Assembly (NCBI GenBank): GCA_051961995.1
Contig: JBQCCR010000036.1
Span: forward strand, 1-64,000
Reading direction: 5' to 3'
Length of the DNA: 64,000 nt
Source of the DNA: 66-474 sp051961995
GTDB lineage: Bacteria; Pseudomonadota; Gammaproteobacteria; Xanthomonadales; Rhodanobacteraceae
Shown here: positions 63,715 to 64,000 of the stretch, piece after piece
Layout: every line of letters begins with the position of its first letter
Numbering within the stretch: the first letter of the stretch is position 1
Program-made: the position numbers and the translations under genes
The notes under the pieces: generated by a model
Database searches by the model: none
What the model was told of the DNA's origin: nothing
The model's input: the letters and a program-made list of their open reading frames with translations, nothing else

Positions 63715-64000
63715 ATGAACGACATCCTGCCGCGTATCCCGCAGTTCATCGCCCATCATCCGCTGCTGATCGCGGCATTCGTCGTGATCGTGCTGGCGCT
63801 GATCGGGCTGGAAGGCACGCGGCGGTTCCGCGGCTTCAAGGAACTGACGCCGGCCGGATTGACCCAATTGATCAATCGCCACGAGGCGCTGGTGATTGAC
63901 ATCTCCGCGCAGGCCGACTTCGAGAAGGCACACGTGCCCGGCTCGCGGCATATCGCGCCCAGCCAGTTCGATCCTGAGAACAAGGAATTGAAGAAGGTGC
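63715..64000 (+). CDS. rhodanese-like domain protein, 5' part (YibN type)
   Basis: About 95 codons visible before the right edge. N-terminal membrane helix (about 16-36), then the start of a rhodanese domain with L-V-I-D-I-S, F-E-K-A-H-V-P-G-S and H-I-A-P-S-Q-F. This matches YibN of E. coli, usually followed by grxC and secB; those would lie outside the window. The catalytic-cysteine loop is not reached. Confidence 0.8.
   Translation, partial: MNDILPRIPQFIAHHPLLIAAFVVIVLALIGLEGTRRFRGFKELTPAGLTQLINRHEALVIDISAQADFEKAHVPGSRHIAPSQFDPENKELKKV

Overview
The window looks like a chromosomal segment of a high-GC gammaproteobacterium. I would place it in the Xanthomonadales (Lysobacterales), most likely near the Rhodanobacteraceae. 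This rests on gene content (long-form QueF, a hemD-hemX-hemY block, envC-ctpA next to gpmA, a yibN-type rhodanese at the right edge) and on many short dispersed palindromes between genes. The family placement is inference. I see no tRNA, rRNA, CRISPR array, phage or insertion sequence, and no gene-free gap exceeds 300 bases.

Left part (1-6.7 kb, minus strand): a membrane protein, a gluconate 2-dehydrogenase subunit-3-like protein and a GMC oxidoreductase that runs off the left edge, then a 59-residue metallothionein, then a two-gene operon of a thiamine-diphosphate enzyme and a mandelate-racemase-type enolase-superfamily protein. Divergent from these, at 6.95-19.4 kb on the plus strand, is the centrepiece: an apparently continuous 12-gene respiratory operon, actABCDEF (alternative complex III), a small membrane protein, a SCO copper chaperone and coxBACD (A2-type caa3 oxidase). 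Nearly every junction overlaps by 4 to 20 bases. It should move electrons from quinol through ActA/ActE and the CoxB haem domain to oxygen.

19.6-27.2 kb: a DUF421 membrane protein, a small convergent two-ORF unit, the NHEJ pair ligD-ku, a membrane-anchored cytochrome c5 behind a structured leader, an alpha/beta hydrolase and zapE. 27.4-33.5 kb: a complete RND efflux system (outer-membrane channel, adaptor, pump) with no linked regulator. 33.7-42.1 kb: queF, an FAD oxidoreductase, a DUF4760-like/response regulator/histidine kinase operon, a ferredoxin-NADP reductase divergent from an ABC-2 exporter pair, and a lipoprotein built of VNG repeats.

42.2-50.1 kb: gpmA, glnB, ctpA, envC, a hybrid histidine kinase with an Hpt domain and a REC-EAL c-di-GMP phosphodiesterase. 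50.4-57.6 kb: three small A/P-rich membrane proteins, a DUF1993 protein, a TetA-like MFS exporter, folE, rmuC, srkA and a PaaI thioesterase. 57.8-64 kb: a 2Fe-2S flavin reductase and a DUF2845 protein separated by a diverged tandem duplication, the hemD-hemX-hemY operon, a hot-dog thioesterase, a small lipoprotein and a truncated rhodanese gene.

Minus-strand genes are given with low coordinate first. Start codons were moved inward from the longest reading frame wherever a Shine-Dalgarno sequence, a 4-base overlap or the family N-terminus pointed to a better one.
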